A DNA stretch of 64,000 bases from Aurantimonas sp036549475 (GTDB lineage: Bacteria; Pseudomonadota; Alphaproteobacteria; Rhizobiales; Rhizobiaceae), in the NCBI RefSeq assembly GCF_036549475.1, contig NZ_JAZHLI010000001.1, positions 1 to 64,000 on the forward strand, in the 5' to 3' direction. A model generated the notes under the pieces. It did not search any database. It was given only the letters and a program-made list of their open reading frames with translations, and was not told the origin of the DNA. The position numbers and the translations under genes were made by a program. Positions 8,615 to 15,993 of the stretch are shown one piece after another (positions within the stretch are counted from its first letter, which is position 1; each line of letters starts with the position of its first letter).

Positions 8615-9472
8615 GTGAAATCCTTCAGCTCCCTCCTGACCGGCATCCTGTTGACGGTCCTTGCCGGCAGCGTGTTCGCCGGCATGGATTCGCTCGGCAA
8701 GCACCTGACGACGCTGCTGCCGGTGCTGCAGGTGATCTGGGGGCGGTACTTCTTCCAGACGGTGATCCTGGGCGGCTATCTCGGCGCCACGACGGGCACG
8801 CGGTTCCTCAAGACCCGCCACCCCTACCTGCAGCTGGTGCGCGGCATGCTGCTGCTGGCGGCCACGATCTGCATGTACAATGCCCTTGCCCGCGTGCCCC
8901 TCGCCGATGCGACCGCCGTCCTGTTCTTCACGCCGATCGTCGTGACCATCCTGTCGGTCGTCGTCCTGAAGGAGGCGATCGGCATCCACCGCATCGGGGC
9001 GATCATCGCCGGCTTCTGCGGCATGCTGCTGATCCTGCGGCCGGGCTTTGCCGGCATCGAGCCGGCGCTGGGTTTCGCTCTGGCCGCCTCGGGCTTCAAC
9101 GCCTGCTATCTCCTGATGACCCGCCGCCTTGCCGGCATGGAAGACGCGGCCTCGACCCAGTTCAACACGACCGCGGCCGGCGCCGTCATCCTGACCATCG
9201 TCATCATCCCGTTCTGGGAAACTCCCGACACCGGCACGCTGGCGATGCTCGTGCTCAGCGGCGTCGCCGGTTCGATCGGCCATTTCACGCTGGTCACGGC
9301 CTTCTCCCATGCGCCGGCCTCGCTGCTGTCGCCCTTCCTCTACTCCCAGGTCCTCGTCGCCAGCCTCCTCAGCGTCGTCCTGTTCGGAGACCCGCTGCAG
9401 ACGCCAATGATCCTCGGGACGATCATCCTCGTCGCCAGCGGTCTGTACATCTGGTGGCGCGAGAATCGCTGA
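8615..9472 (+). CDS. EamA/DMT family permease
   Basis: This is an integral membrane protein of the drug/metabolite transporter superfamily with two EamA domains, 285 residues and about 10 transmembrane segments. The halves are roughly 8-140 (AGMDSLGKHLTTLLPVLQVIWGRYFFQ; YNALARVPLADATAVLFFTPIVV) and 150-283 (GHFTLVTAFSHAPASLLSPFLYSQVLVA). Members export amino acids, purines or other metabolites. The start is a GTG (MKSF) and no strong ribosome-binding site is visible. It stands alone ahead of the GntR regulator, 58 bases away, and may or may not belong with it. Confidence 0.9.
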   Translation: MKSFSSLLTGILLTVLAGSVFAGMDSLGKHLTTLLPVLQVIWGRYFFQTVILGGYLGATTGTRFLKTRHPYLQLVRGMLLLAATICMYNALARVPLADATAVLFFTPIVVTILSVVVLKEAIGIHRIGAIIAGFCGMLLILRPGFAGIEPALGFALAASGFNACYLLMTRRLAGMEDAASTQFNTTAAGAVILTIVIIPFWETPDTGTLAMLVLSGVAGSIGHFTLVTAFSHAPASLLSPFLYSQVLVASLLSVVLFGDPLQTPMILGTIILVASGLYIWWRENR

Positions 9473-9515
9473 CCGTGACCGCGCGGTTGGCAGTTGCTTT
9501 CGCCGACCCGGTTCG

Positions 9516-9527
9516 ATTGTATCCAAT
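9516..9527. promoter_or_regulatory. Palindromic operator upstream of the GntR gene
   Basis: The site ATTGTATCCAAT lies just before the GntR start. It is a near-palindrome of the TTGTATnCAA kind bound by GntR/FadR regulators. TTGTAT at 9517-9522 could also be the -10 box, with TTGCTT at 9494-9499 as the -35 (17-base gap), so bound regulator would block its own promoter. The exact reverse complement occurs at 10336-10347. Confidence 0.7.
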
Positions 9528-9554
9528 GACGTGAGGGGAGGCTTGGGGCCGACC

Positions 9555-10256
9555 ATGGCCGGTAAACGCAATCGCAACGCCAAGCAGCGAACGGTCGACC
9601 GCGTCTACGAGGACATCCGGGCCGACATCATTCGCGGCCGGCATCCGCCGGGCACCCGGCTGACCGAGGAGATGCTGGCCGAGCGCTACCAGGTCAGCCG
9701 CACCCCGGTGCGCGCTGCCCTGCACAAGCTGGCCAGCGACGGGTTCGTGGACATGATCCCGCGCATCGGGGCGGTGGTCAAAACCCGCTCCCAGGCCGAG
9801 ATCGCCGAGATCTACGGTGTCCGCGCCCTGCTGGAGGGGACGGCGGCGGGGCTGGCGGCGACCCGGCGCAGCGACGCCGACCTCGCCGAACTGACGCGCC
9901 TTGCCGAGGACATGGAGCGAAACGTCGCCGAGGGCGGGCAGATCGAGATCCTGTCGCGGCTCAACCGGGAATTTCATCACGTCATCGCCGCCGCCAGCGG
10001 CAACAGGACCCTCGAGGAGGCCGTCCTCCGGCTGATGGGCATCGGCCTTCTCATCCACACCTATGGCAGCTTCCGCGGCCCCGACATCCGGCGCAGCCTT
10101 GCGGAACACCGCGTTCTCATCGACGCGCTGACGGCACGGGACGGCGAATGGGCTACCGCGGTCATGCGCTCGCACATGCTGGCGACGCGCACGGCCCTTT
10201 TGACGGTGATGGATCCGGACGATGCGTCACCGGACAAACGGCATCAGGACCCATAG
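9555..10256 (+). CDS. GntR family transcriptional regulator (FadR subfamily)
   Basis: This is a DNA-binding regulator with an N-terminal winged helix (VYEDIRADIIRGRHPPGTRLTEEMLAERYQVSRTPVRAALHKLASDGFVDMIPRIGAVV) and a C-terminal all-helical FCD effector domain (RALLEGTAAGLAA ... LNREFHHVIAAASGN ... HRVLIDAL). It has about 233 residues from the ATG at 9555; a GTG at 9531 would add eight. FCD domains bind small carboxylates, often with a metal held by Asp/His residues. It lies directly upstream of the CoA-transferase/TRAP genes and shares an operator with them, so it is inferred to be their repressor and to autoregulate. Confidence 0.9.
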   Translation: MAGKRNRNAKQRTVDRVYEDIRADIIRGRHPPGTRLTEEMLAERYQVSRTPVRAALHKLASDGFVDMIPRIGAVVKTRSQAEIAEIYGVRALLEGTAAGLAATRRSDADLAELTRLAEDMERNVAEGGQIEILSRLNREFHHVIAAASGNRTLEEAVLRLMGIGLLIHTYGSFRGPDIRRSLAEHRVLIDALTARDGEWATAVMRSHMLATRTALLTVMDPDDASPDKRHQDP

Positions 10257-10328
10257 CGGCCGGACACGCGGCCAGCCTCGACAGCGGCGCGCAAGCGCAC
10301 GGCGAGATTCCCATTGTGCGGCGCAAGA

Positions 10329-10357
10329 TTGACCCATTGGATACAATGGCGCTAGCT
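10329..10357 (+). promoter_or_regulatory. Promoter of CoA-transferase/TRAP operon with internal GntR operator
   Basis: TTGACC at 10329-10334 and CTAGCT at 10352-10357, 17 bases apart, form a plausible housekeeping promoter. The operator ATTGGATACAAT (10336-10347), the exact reverse complement of the site before the GntR gene, lies in the spacer. This geometry is typical of repression by blocking RNA polymerase. Confidence 0.7.
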
Positions 10358-10433
10358 TGCCGCCGCGGTCTCCTGCTCGGAGCCGCAACGGCCTCGGTGG
10401 GACGAGGCTGCGGAGACGTGACCGGGAGGATCG

Positions 10434-11624
10434 ATGAAAGCGCTGGACGGAATCCGCGTGCTCGAGATGGGCCAGCTGATCGCCGGCCCGTTCTGCGGGC
10501 AGCTCCTGGCGGATTTCGGCGCCGAGGTCGTGAAGATCGAGCCGCCGCGCGTCGGCGATGCCATGCGCCAGTGGGGCCGGACCGACGACAAGGGCCACCC
10601 GCTCTGGTGGCCGGTCATCGCCCGCAACAAGAAGTCCCTGACCCTCGATCTGCGCAAGGCCGAAGCCCAAGAACTGGTCCGCGAACTCGTCGCCTCGACC
10701 GACATCCTGGTGGAGAATTTCCGCGCCGGCCGCATGGAGGCCTGGGGCCTCGACTACCAGACGCTGAAAGCGATCAATCCGCGCCTGATCATGGTGCGCA
10801 TCACCGGCTTCGGGCAGACCGGCCCCTACAGCAACCGAGCGGGCTTCGCCGCAGTGTGCGAGGCGATGGGCGGCATGCGCTATATCGGCGGCTATCCCGA
10901 CCGCCCGCCGGTGCGCATCGGCCTGTCGATCGGCGACACGCTGGCCGGCCAGAGCGGCTTCCAGGGCGCGCTGCTGGCGCTGCAGCATCGCCATGCCACC
11001 GGCGAGGGCCAGATGGTCGACGCCTCGATCTACGAGGCCGTCCTGTCGGTTATGGAGAGCGTCGTGACCGAATATGATCGCGGCGGCCATGTACGCGAGC
11101 GCTCCGGCAGCTTCCTGCCGGGGATCGCGCCGTCCAATGCCTATCCCACGCGCGATGGCGACACGATCATCATCGGCGCCAATCAGGACAGCCTGTTCCG
11201 CCGGCTGACGGCCCTGATGGGGCAGCCGGAGCTGGCCAGCGACGAGCGCTTCGTCGACCATCAGGCGCGCGGCCGCAACCAGGCAGAGATCGACACCATC
11301 ATTGGGGACTGGACGAAGACCCAGGACGCGCATCCGCTCGTCGACATGCTCGCCGAGGCGGGCGTGCCGGCCGGCCTGACCTATCGCGCCCGCGACATGC
11401 TGGAGGACCCGCATTTCATCGCGCGCGAATCCATCGTGCGCGTCGAGGACGAGACGCTCGGCGCCACGGCCATGCAGAACGTCTTTCCCCGGCTGTCGGC
11501 CTCGCCCGGCGCGGTGGAGCGGACGGGCCCCAAGCTCGGCGAGCATACGCGGACGGTGCTGCGCGACTGGCTGAACTACGACGACGGACGGATCGACGCG
11601 CTGGCGGCCGCCGACATCATCTGA
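10434..11624 (+). CDS. CaiB/BaiF family (family III) CoA-transferase
   Basis: This enzyme transfers coenzyme A between carboxylic acids through aspartyl-CoA thioester intermediates. The 396-residue protein has the family start (ALDGIRVLEMGQLIAGPFCGQLLADFGAEVVKIEPP) and GLDYQTLKAINPRLIMVRITGFGQTGPY. Asp in GQMVDASIYEAVLSVM (near residue 190) sits where family III enzymes carry the catalytic Asp. Length is normal. GGGAGG precedes the ATG. The neighbouring TRAP importer suggests that an imported carboxylate is activated to its CoA ester. The specific acid is not visible; formyl-CoA/oxalate and succinyl-CoA-dependent relatives are all possible. Confidence 0.92.
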   Translation: MKALDGIRVLEMGQLIAGPFCGQLLADFGAEVVKIEPPRVGDAMRQWGRTDDKGHPLWWPVIARNKKSLTLDLRKAEAQELVRELVASTDILVENFRAGRMEAWGLDYQTLKAINPRLIMVRITGFGQTGPYSNRAGFAAVCEAMGGMRYIGGYPDRPPVRIGLSIGDTLAGQSGFQGALLALQHRHATGEGQMVDASIYEAVLSVMESVVTEYDRGGHVRERSGSFLPGIAPSNAYPTRDGDTIIIGANQDSLFRRLTALMGQPELASDERFVDHQARGRNQAEIDTIIGDWTKTQDAHPLVDMLAEAGVPAGLTYRARDMLEDPHFIARESIVRVEDETLGATAMQNVFPRLSASPGAVERTGPKLGEHTRTVLRDWLNYDDGRIDALAAADII

Positions 11625-11681
11625 GAACACCGGATGCACGGCCCGCGGACACGGTGGGCCGAGCGAACCGGCAAGGGAGGA

Positions 11682-11801
11682 ATGCCATTGCCACTCGAAC
11701 TGCGGATGCACGCGGCGACGCCTGATATGCGCCGGCGATCCGGCCGGATCGCCGGCGACGCGTTGTGCCTGGGCGCGCACGGCATGGCAGGTCCGCGATG
11801 A
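11682..11801 (+). CDS. Possible small coupled ORF before dctM
   Basis: This is a 39-codon frame (ATG 11682, or TTG 11688 at better spacing) directly after the strong ribosome-binding site AAGGGAGG. Its stop overlaps the dctM start as ATGA. The predicted peptide is Arg-rich (MPLPLELRMHAATPDMRRRS...) and matches no family I know. It contains the 28-base palindrome at 11730-11757, so the segment may act as RNA or DNA structure rather than as a protein. Function is unknown and existence as a gene is unproven. Confidence 0.3.
   Translation: MPLPLELRMHAATPDMRRRSGRIAGDALCLGAHGMAGPR
11730..11757. repeat. Perfect 28-base palindrome between CoA-transferase and dctM
   Basis: CGCCGGCGATCCGG (11730-11743) is followed immediately by its exact reverse complement. 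In RNA it could form a very stable 12-bp hairpin with a four-base loop. There is no T run after it, so it is not a standard intrinsic terminator. It could tune expression of the transporter relative to the CoA-transferase or stabilise a processed transcript. Confidence 0.75.
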
Positions 11802-13096
11802 TCGAGCCGGTCATTGTCGTCGTCATCCTCCTGGCGCTGATCGCCATCGGCGCACCGATCTTCCTCGCCCTGGGCGCGGCGGGCCTGACCGGCCTGTACA
11901 TGGCGCGCGGGTCGATGGCCTTCTTCTTCGGCCCGACCTCGCTGTTCGGGCAGCTCAACAGCTTCGAGCTCCTGGCGCTGCCGCTGTTCGTCCTGATGGG
12001 CAATTTCCTCGCCGCCACGCCGGTCGGCAAGAACCTCTTCCACGCCGCGGTCGTCTGGCTGCAATGGCTGCGCGGCGGACTGGCGATCGCCACGGTGGGC
12101 GCGTCGGCGGTGTTCGGCGCCGTCAGCGGCGTGTCCATCGCCGGTGTCGCGGCGGTGGGCTCGATCGCCGTGCCGGAAATGCTGGCGCGGGGCTACAGCC
12201 GGTCGATCGCCGCGGGCAGCGTCGTCAGCGCCGGCGCACTGGCCATGCTGATCCCGCCCAGCGTGCCGCTGATCATCTATGGCGCGGTCTCCGGCGTCTC
12301 CGTCGCCGACCTGTTCATCGGCGGCATCGTGCCGGGCGTCGCCCTGGCGCTGGCGCTGTCGGTCTATCTCTACTTCCGGGTGCTCATCAATCCGCACGAA
12401 GCGCCCCGCCAAGCGCATGTGGAGTACAGCTGGGGCGACCGGATTCGCGCCATCGGCGGCATCTGGCATGCGATCCTTCTGGTCGTCGTCGTCCTCGGCA
12501 CGATCTATACCGGCATCGCGACACCCAGCGAGGCCGCGGCCTTCGGCGCCGTCGGCGCCTTCCTGATTGCCGCGGGGATCTTCCGCAGCATCGGCGTGCG
12601 CGGCACGATGGAGGTGCTGGGGTCCAGCGCCCGCATCTCCGGCGCGATCCTGCTGATCATGGGCTGCGCCCGGATCTTCGGCGACTATCTCAATCTGGTG
12701 CGGGTGCCCGACGCCATCACCGGGCTGCTCATCGGCACCGAGTTGCCGCCGGAGGTCATCCTCGTCCTCATCATGCTCGCCCTGGTCGGCCTCGGCATGC
12801 TGGTCGATGCGGTGTCGCTGATCGTCGTTACCACGCCCATCCTGCTGCCGCTGATCACCACGCTCGGCTACGACCCGCTCTGGTTCGGCATCATCCTGGT
12901 GATGAACCTGGAGATCGCCGTCGTCACGCCGCCGGTCGGGCTCAACCTCTACACGCTCAAGGCGGTGGCCCCGATGCTGCGGATCGAAGAGATCGTGCGC
13001 AGCGTCGTACCCTTCGTCATGGTGCAGTTCGTGATGCTGATCATCTTCGTGCTGTTCCCGTCCATCAGCCTCTGGCTGCCCAATCTCATGCGCTAA
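11798..13096 (+). CDS. dctM: TRAP transporter large permease (DctM)
   Basis: This is the large membrane subunit of a tripartite ATP-independent periplasmic (TRAP) importer, which takes up carboxylates using the Na+ gradient. The 432 residues contain about 12 hydrophobic segments. DctM signatures include the N-terminal ALIAIGAPIFLALGAAGLTGLY, the FELLALPLFVLMGNFLA region, SGVSIAGVAAVGSIAVPEM, GALAMLIPPSVPLIIYG and LEIAVVTPPVGLNLYTLKAVAP. I chose the ATG at 11798; the frame is open to 11765. It is followed 22 bases later by the binding protein gene, with the small permease last. Confidence 0.94.
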   Translation: MIEPVIVVVILLALIAIGAPIFLALGAAGLTGLYMARGSMAFFFGPTSLFGQLNSFELLALPLFVLMGNFLAATPVGKNLFHAAVVWLQWLRGGLAIATVGASAVFGAVSGVSIAGVAAVGSIAVPEMLARGYSRSIAAGSVVSAGALAMLIPPSVPLIIYGAVSGVSVADLFIGGIVPGVALALALSVYLYFRVLINPHEAPRQAHVEYSWGDRIRAIGGIWHAILLVVVVLGTIYTGIATPSEAAAFGAVGAFLIAAGIFRSIGVRGTMEVLGSSARISGAILLIMGCARIFGDYLNLVRVPDAITGLLIGTELPPEVILVLIMLALVGLGMLVDAVSLIVVTTPILLPLITTLGYDPLWFGIILVMNLEIAVVTPPVGLNLYTLKAVAPMLRIEEIVRSVVPFVMVQFVMLIIFVLFPSISLWLPNLMR

Positions 13097-13118
13097 GTTT
13101 CACCAAGGGAGGAAAGAC

Positions 13119-14156
13119 ATGACCATCGACAGACGCAGGCTCATCACCACCACGGGCGCCGTGGCGCTGGCTTCGGCTCTCGGCCTGAACAGCCGCCAGG
13201 CCCTGGCCGCGCAGAAGCTGACCGGCGTGACCTATCTGCCGCCGTCCTATGCCGATCTCGCCTATGGCTCGCAGGGACTGGTCGACCGGATCAACGAGCA
13301 GGCCGGTGACGTCGTCGCCATCGACTTCTACGATTCCGGCCGTCTTCTAGCCGCCGACGAGCAGCTGCCGGCGCTGCGGTCGGGCACGATCGACTTCATG
13401 TTCCACACCACGTCCTACATCACCCGCTCGCTGCCGATCCTCGGCATCACCGGACTGCCGGGCGTGGTCGGCGATCTCGCCCAGAATCCCGACCGGCTGA
13501 AGCGCGGCTCGCCGCTGTTCCAGCTGGTCCAGGACGAGCTGAAGAAGAACGGTCTCACCGTTCTCAGCCTCGGCGGCGGGATCATGGAGCCGGAATACAT
13601 CTGGAGCACCGAGGCCGCACCAATCCGCAGCCTCGAGGACATCGACGGCAAGAAGATCCGCGTCGTCTCCTTCGAAGCCACCAAGGCGGTCGAGGATCTG
13701 GGCGGAGCGGCGGTGCGCATCCCCTCCTCCGAGCTCTATCTCGCCATGCAGCGCGGTACCGTCGATGCGGCGGTCGCCAACATCTCCACCATCAACGGCC
13801 GCAGCATCCAGGAGCAGGTCGGACAGGTCTATCGCCTGCCCCTCACCGCGTTCGCCATCGGCGTGTTCGTCCAGACCGATCGCTGGGAAGCCATGGACCA
13901 GGCGGTCCGCGACGCCTTCATGGATGGCATCGAATGGTTCGACGAGAACAGCGCCCGGGTCGCCAATGTCGACTATTTCGAGAACAAGTACTGGCCGGCC
14001 TTCCGCGAGCTCGGCATCGAGGAGATCAACCCGGACGAAGCAGCACTGGAACGCTTCAACGAGATCAGTACCAATGTGCGCGAGAGCTGGGTGCAGGAGG
14101 TCGGCGAAGAGGTCGGTCGCCGCGCCATCGCGCTGGCGCACGGCGAAGACGCCTAG
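13119..14156 (+). CDS. dctP: TRAP transporter solute-binding protein (DctP)
   Basis: This is the periplasmic substrate-binding subunit of the TRAP importer, 345 residues. The N-terminus MTIDRRRLITTTGAVALASALGLNSRQALA is a signal peptide with an RRR motif suggestive of Tat export. The DctP fold is recognisable (DGKKIRVVSFEATKAVEDLGGAAVRIPSSELYLAMQRGTVDAAVANISTI): in this family the Arg in KIRV binds the substrate carboxylate. GGGAGG precedes the start. A strong hairpin follows the stop at 14161-14184, which may protect the binding-protein mRNA. Confidence 0.93.
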   Translation: MTIDRRRLITTTGAVALASALGLNSRQALAAQKLTGVTYLPPSYADLAYGSQGLVDRINEQAGDVVAIDFYDSGRLLAADEQLPALRSGTIDFMFHTTSYITRSLPILGITGLPGVVGDLAQNPDRLKRGSPLFQLVQDELKKNGLTVLSLGGGIMEPEYIWSTEAAPIRSLEDIDGKKIRVVSFEATKAVEDLGGAAVRIPSSELYLAMQRGTVDAAVANISTINGRSIQEQVGQVYRLPLTAFAIGVFVQTDRWEAMDQAVRDAFMDGIEWFDENSARVANVDYFENKYWPAFRELGIEEINPDEAALERFNEISTNVRESWVQEVGEEVGRRAIALAHGEDA

Positions 14157-14160
14157 AGAC

Positions 14161-14184
14161 TTGTGCGCCCCAAAGGGCGCACAA
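14161..14184 (+). repeat. Intercistronic hairpin after dctP
   Basis: A perfect 10-bp stem (TTGTGCGCCC at 14161-14170, GGGCGCACAA at 14175-14184) has a CAAA loop and starts 4 bases after the dctP stop. No T run follows, so it is more likely an mRNA-stabilising or partial attenuation structure that keeps binding protein in excess of permease. Confidence 0.7.
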
Positions 14185-14266
14185 TCCACGCTCCAACTGT
14201 TGAACCACCGCATCGTGCCGTCCGCAGATCGATCGCGATCTTCGGGCCGATGCCGTCGAGAGGTCC

Positions 14267-14776
14267 ATGATGCTCGCCGTTCCGGTCAAGCTGTTCGAAC
14301 AGTTCGCCAGGCTCCTCCAGATCATAGGCCAGGCCGTTCTCGCCTTCATGGCGCTGACGATCACCTATGACGCGACGATGCGCTACATCTTCGCCGCCCC
14401 GACCTCCTGGAGCCTGGAGATCAACGCCTTCCTGGTCGTCTATCTGGCGGTCATGACGGCGGCGGACGTGCAGCGGCGCGGCGAGCATATCGGGATCACG
14501 CTCTTGCCCGACAACATGGGCGACCGCGGGCGGCGGATCCTGTCCGCCGTCGTCGGCATCGTCGGTGCCGTGTTCTGCGGGATCATCACGTGGCGCGGCG
14601 GCCTGATGGCGCATGACGCCTGGGCCTATGGCGAGCGCGTTTCCAGCGGCTTCGGCACGCCGATGTGGCTGCCCTACGGCATGCTGCCCGTCGGCTTCGG
14701 GGCGCTGTGCCTGCAGTTCCTGATCAACATCTTCCAGGGACCGCCGCCACGGTCGAACGTGATCCACCACGTCTGA
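14267..14776 (+). CDS. dctQ: TRAP transporter small permease (DctQ)
   Basis: This is the small membrane subunit of the TRAP importer, 169 residues with four hydrophobic segments (FEQFARLLQIIGQAVLAFMALTITYDATMRYIF; WSLEINAFLVVYLAVMTAADVQRRGEHIGI; RRILSAVVGIVGAVFCGIITWRGG; MWLPYGMLPVGFGALCLQFLINIF). The E(I/L)xxFLVVYLA pattern and the basic loop fit DctQ. The gene order M-P-Q is less common than P-Q-M. It is the last gene of the operon and converges on the aldolase gene. Confidence 0.9.
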   Translation: MMLAVPVKLFEQFARLLQIIGQAVLAFMALTITYDATMRYIFAAPTSWSLEINAFLVVYLAVMTAADVQRRGEHIGITLLPDNMGDRGRRILSAVVGIVGAVFCGIITWRGGLMAHDAWAYGERVSSGFGTPMWLPYGMLPVGFGALCLQFLINIFQGPPPRSNVIHHV

Positions 14777-14788
14777 GGGACAAGGCTC

Positions 14789-14817
14789 AACGGCAGCGGC
14801 CTGGCGCCTCTGCCGTT
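14789..14817. terminator. Possible shared terminator hairpin between convergent operons
   Basis: AACGGCAG (14789-14796) pairs with CTGCCGTT (14810-14817) over a 13-base loop between the dctQ stop and the stop of the convergent aldolase gene. There is no long T run on either strand, so assignment as a bidirectional terminator is tentative. Confidence 0.4.
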
Positions 14818-15923
14818 CACGCCATCATGCCGCGCGCGGCGACCGGCCAGACGGTCTCGACCCAGCCGGCGCGCACGCCCACATACCAGTCGTAGCGGTC
14901 CACCGTCGGGTCGCAATGTCCCGGCACCAGCCGCAGGCGTTCGCCGATCGACAGTTGCGTGCCATCGGCGCAAACCAGCTGGCCGTGCTCGTCCGAGGCG
15001 CTGGCATAGGTCACGCCGGGGCGCTCGTGGACCAGCGGCAGCCCGCTGTCGATCGCGATGCCCTTGTGGCCGCAATCCACCACCGCGACGCCCCCGCGCG
15101 CCGCACTCATCACCGTTGCGGCAACGAAAAGCGACTGGCGAAACTCCGGCGCCGGTCGGTTGCGGCCGTAATCGGCATCCATGAAGACGTAGGAGCCGGC
15201 CTGCAATTCGGTGAAGACGCCGCTCGCCGCTTCCCATTCGAAGGTGCCGGTGCCGGCTCCGGTGACGGCGGGGCATGCGATCCCCTTCGCCCTGAGATCG
15301 TCGACCACCCCTCGGGCGGCTTCGGCCACGTCATGGATGGCGGCGCGCCGCGCATCGCCATCGCGCAGATGCTGGGCGCCGCCATGATAGGCCTGGACGC
15401 CGCCGAAAACGAGCGCCCGGCTGCCGGCGATGCGCTGCGCCAGCGCCACGGCAGAAGCAGCGGAACCGACGCCGGCGCGATTGGTGCCGACATCCATCTC
15501 GACGAGGACGGTCAGGCGGCAGCTTGCCGCTTCGGCCGCCGCCTCGATCAGGTCGACCACGCCGGCATCGTCGGCACAAAGGGCGATGTTGGTCATCCGC
15601 GACAGGGCGGCGACCCGCGCCAGCTTGCGCGGCGAGACGATCTCGTTGGTGATGAGGATGTCGGGAACGCCGGCCCAGGCGAGGATCTCGGCCTCGCCGA
15701 CCTTCTGGACGCATTGCCCCACGGCGCCGCGCCGCGCCTGCCAATGGGCGATGACCGGCGACTTGTGGGTCTTGGCATGGGGCCTGAGGCGGATGCCGGC
15801 CTTGGTGCAGAACGCGGCCATGCGGTCGAGATTGTGTTCCAGCGCGTCGAGGTCGACGAGGAGCGCCGGCGTGTCGACCTCCTCCTCGGCCATGCCCGGC
15901 TCGGCCGGCGGGTTCTGCAGCAT
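14817..15923 (-). CDS. DSD1-family PLP enzyme, 3-hydroxy-D-aspartate/D-threonine aldolase-like
   Basis: This is a fold-type III pyridoxal-phosphate enzyme of 368 residues. The alanine racemase-like N-terminal barrel carries the PLP lysine region RLRPHAKTHKSP (probably Lys51), and the C-terminal D-serine dehydratase-like domain carries the metal-site motif RLVPGHCDPTVDRYDWYVGVR. The sequence closely resembles what I recall of 3-hydroxy-D-aspartate aldolase of Paracoccus (VGQCVQKVGEAEILAWAG; GTGTFEWEAASGVFTELQAGSYVFMDADYG). Such enzymes cleave beta-hydroxy-alpha-amino acids to glycine plus an aldehyde. D-serine dehydratase activity is the alternative. It is the last gene of the six-gene minus-strand operon. 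Confidence 0.88.
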   Translation of the reverse strand: MLQNPPAEPGMAEEEVDTPALLVDLDALEHNLDRMAAFCTKAGIRLRPHAKTHKSPVIAHWQARRGAVGQCVQKVGEAEILAWAGVPDILITNEIVSPRKLARVAALSRMTNIALCADDAGVVDLIEAAAEAASCRLTVLVEMDVGTNRAGVGSAASAVALAQRIAGSRALVFGGVQAYHGGAQHLRDGDARRAAIHDVAEAARGVVDDLRAKGIACPAVTGAGTGTFEWEAASGVFTELQAGSYVFMDADYGRNRPAPEFRQSLFVAATVMSAARGGVAVVDCGHKGIAIDSGLPLVHERPGVTYASASDEHGQLVCADGTQLSIGERLRLVPGHCDPTVDRYDWYVGVRAGWVETVWPVAARGMMA

Positions 15924-15993
15924 GCGCGACGTTCCGATCCTGTCCCTGTCAGGCGCCGGAAGGGCCGGCGCGCCCTTCCGGCATCCTCGACCG

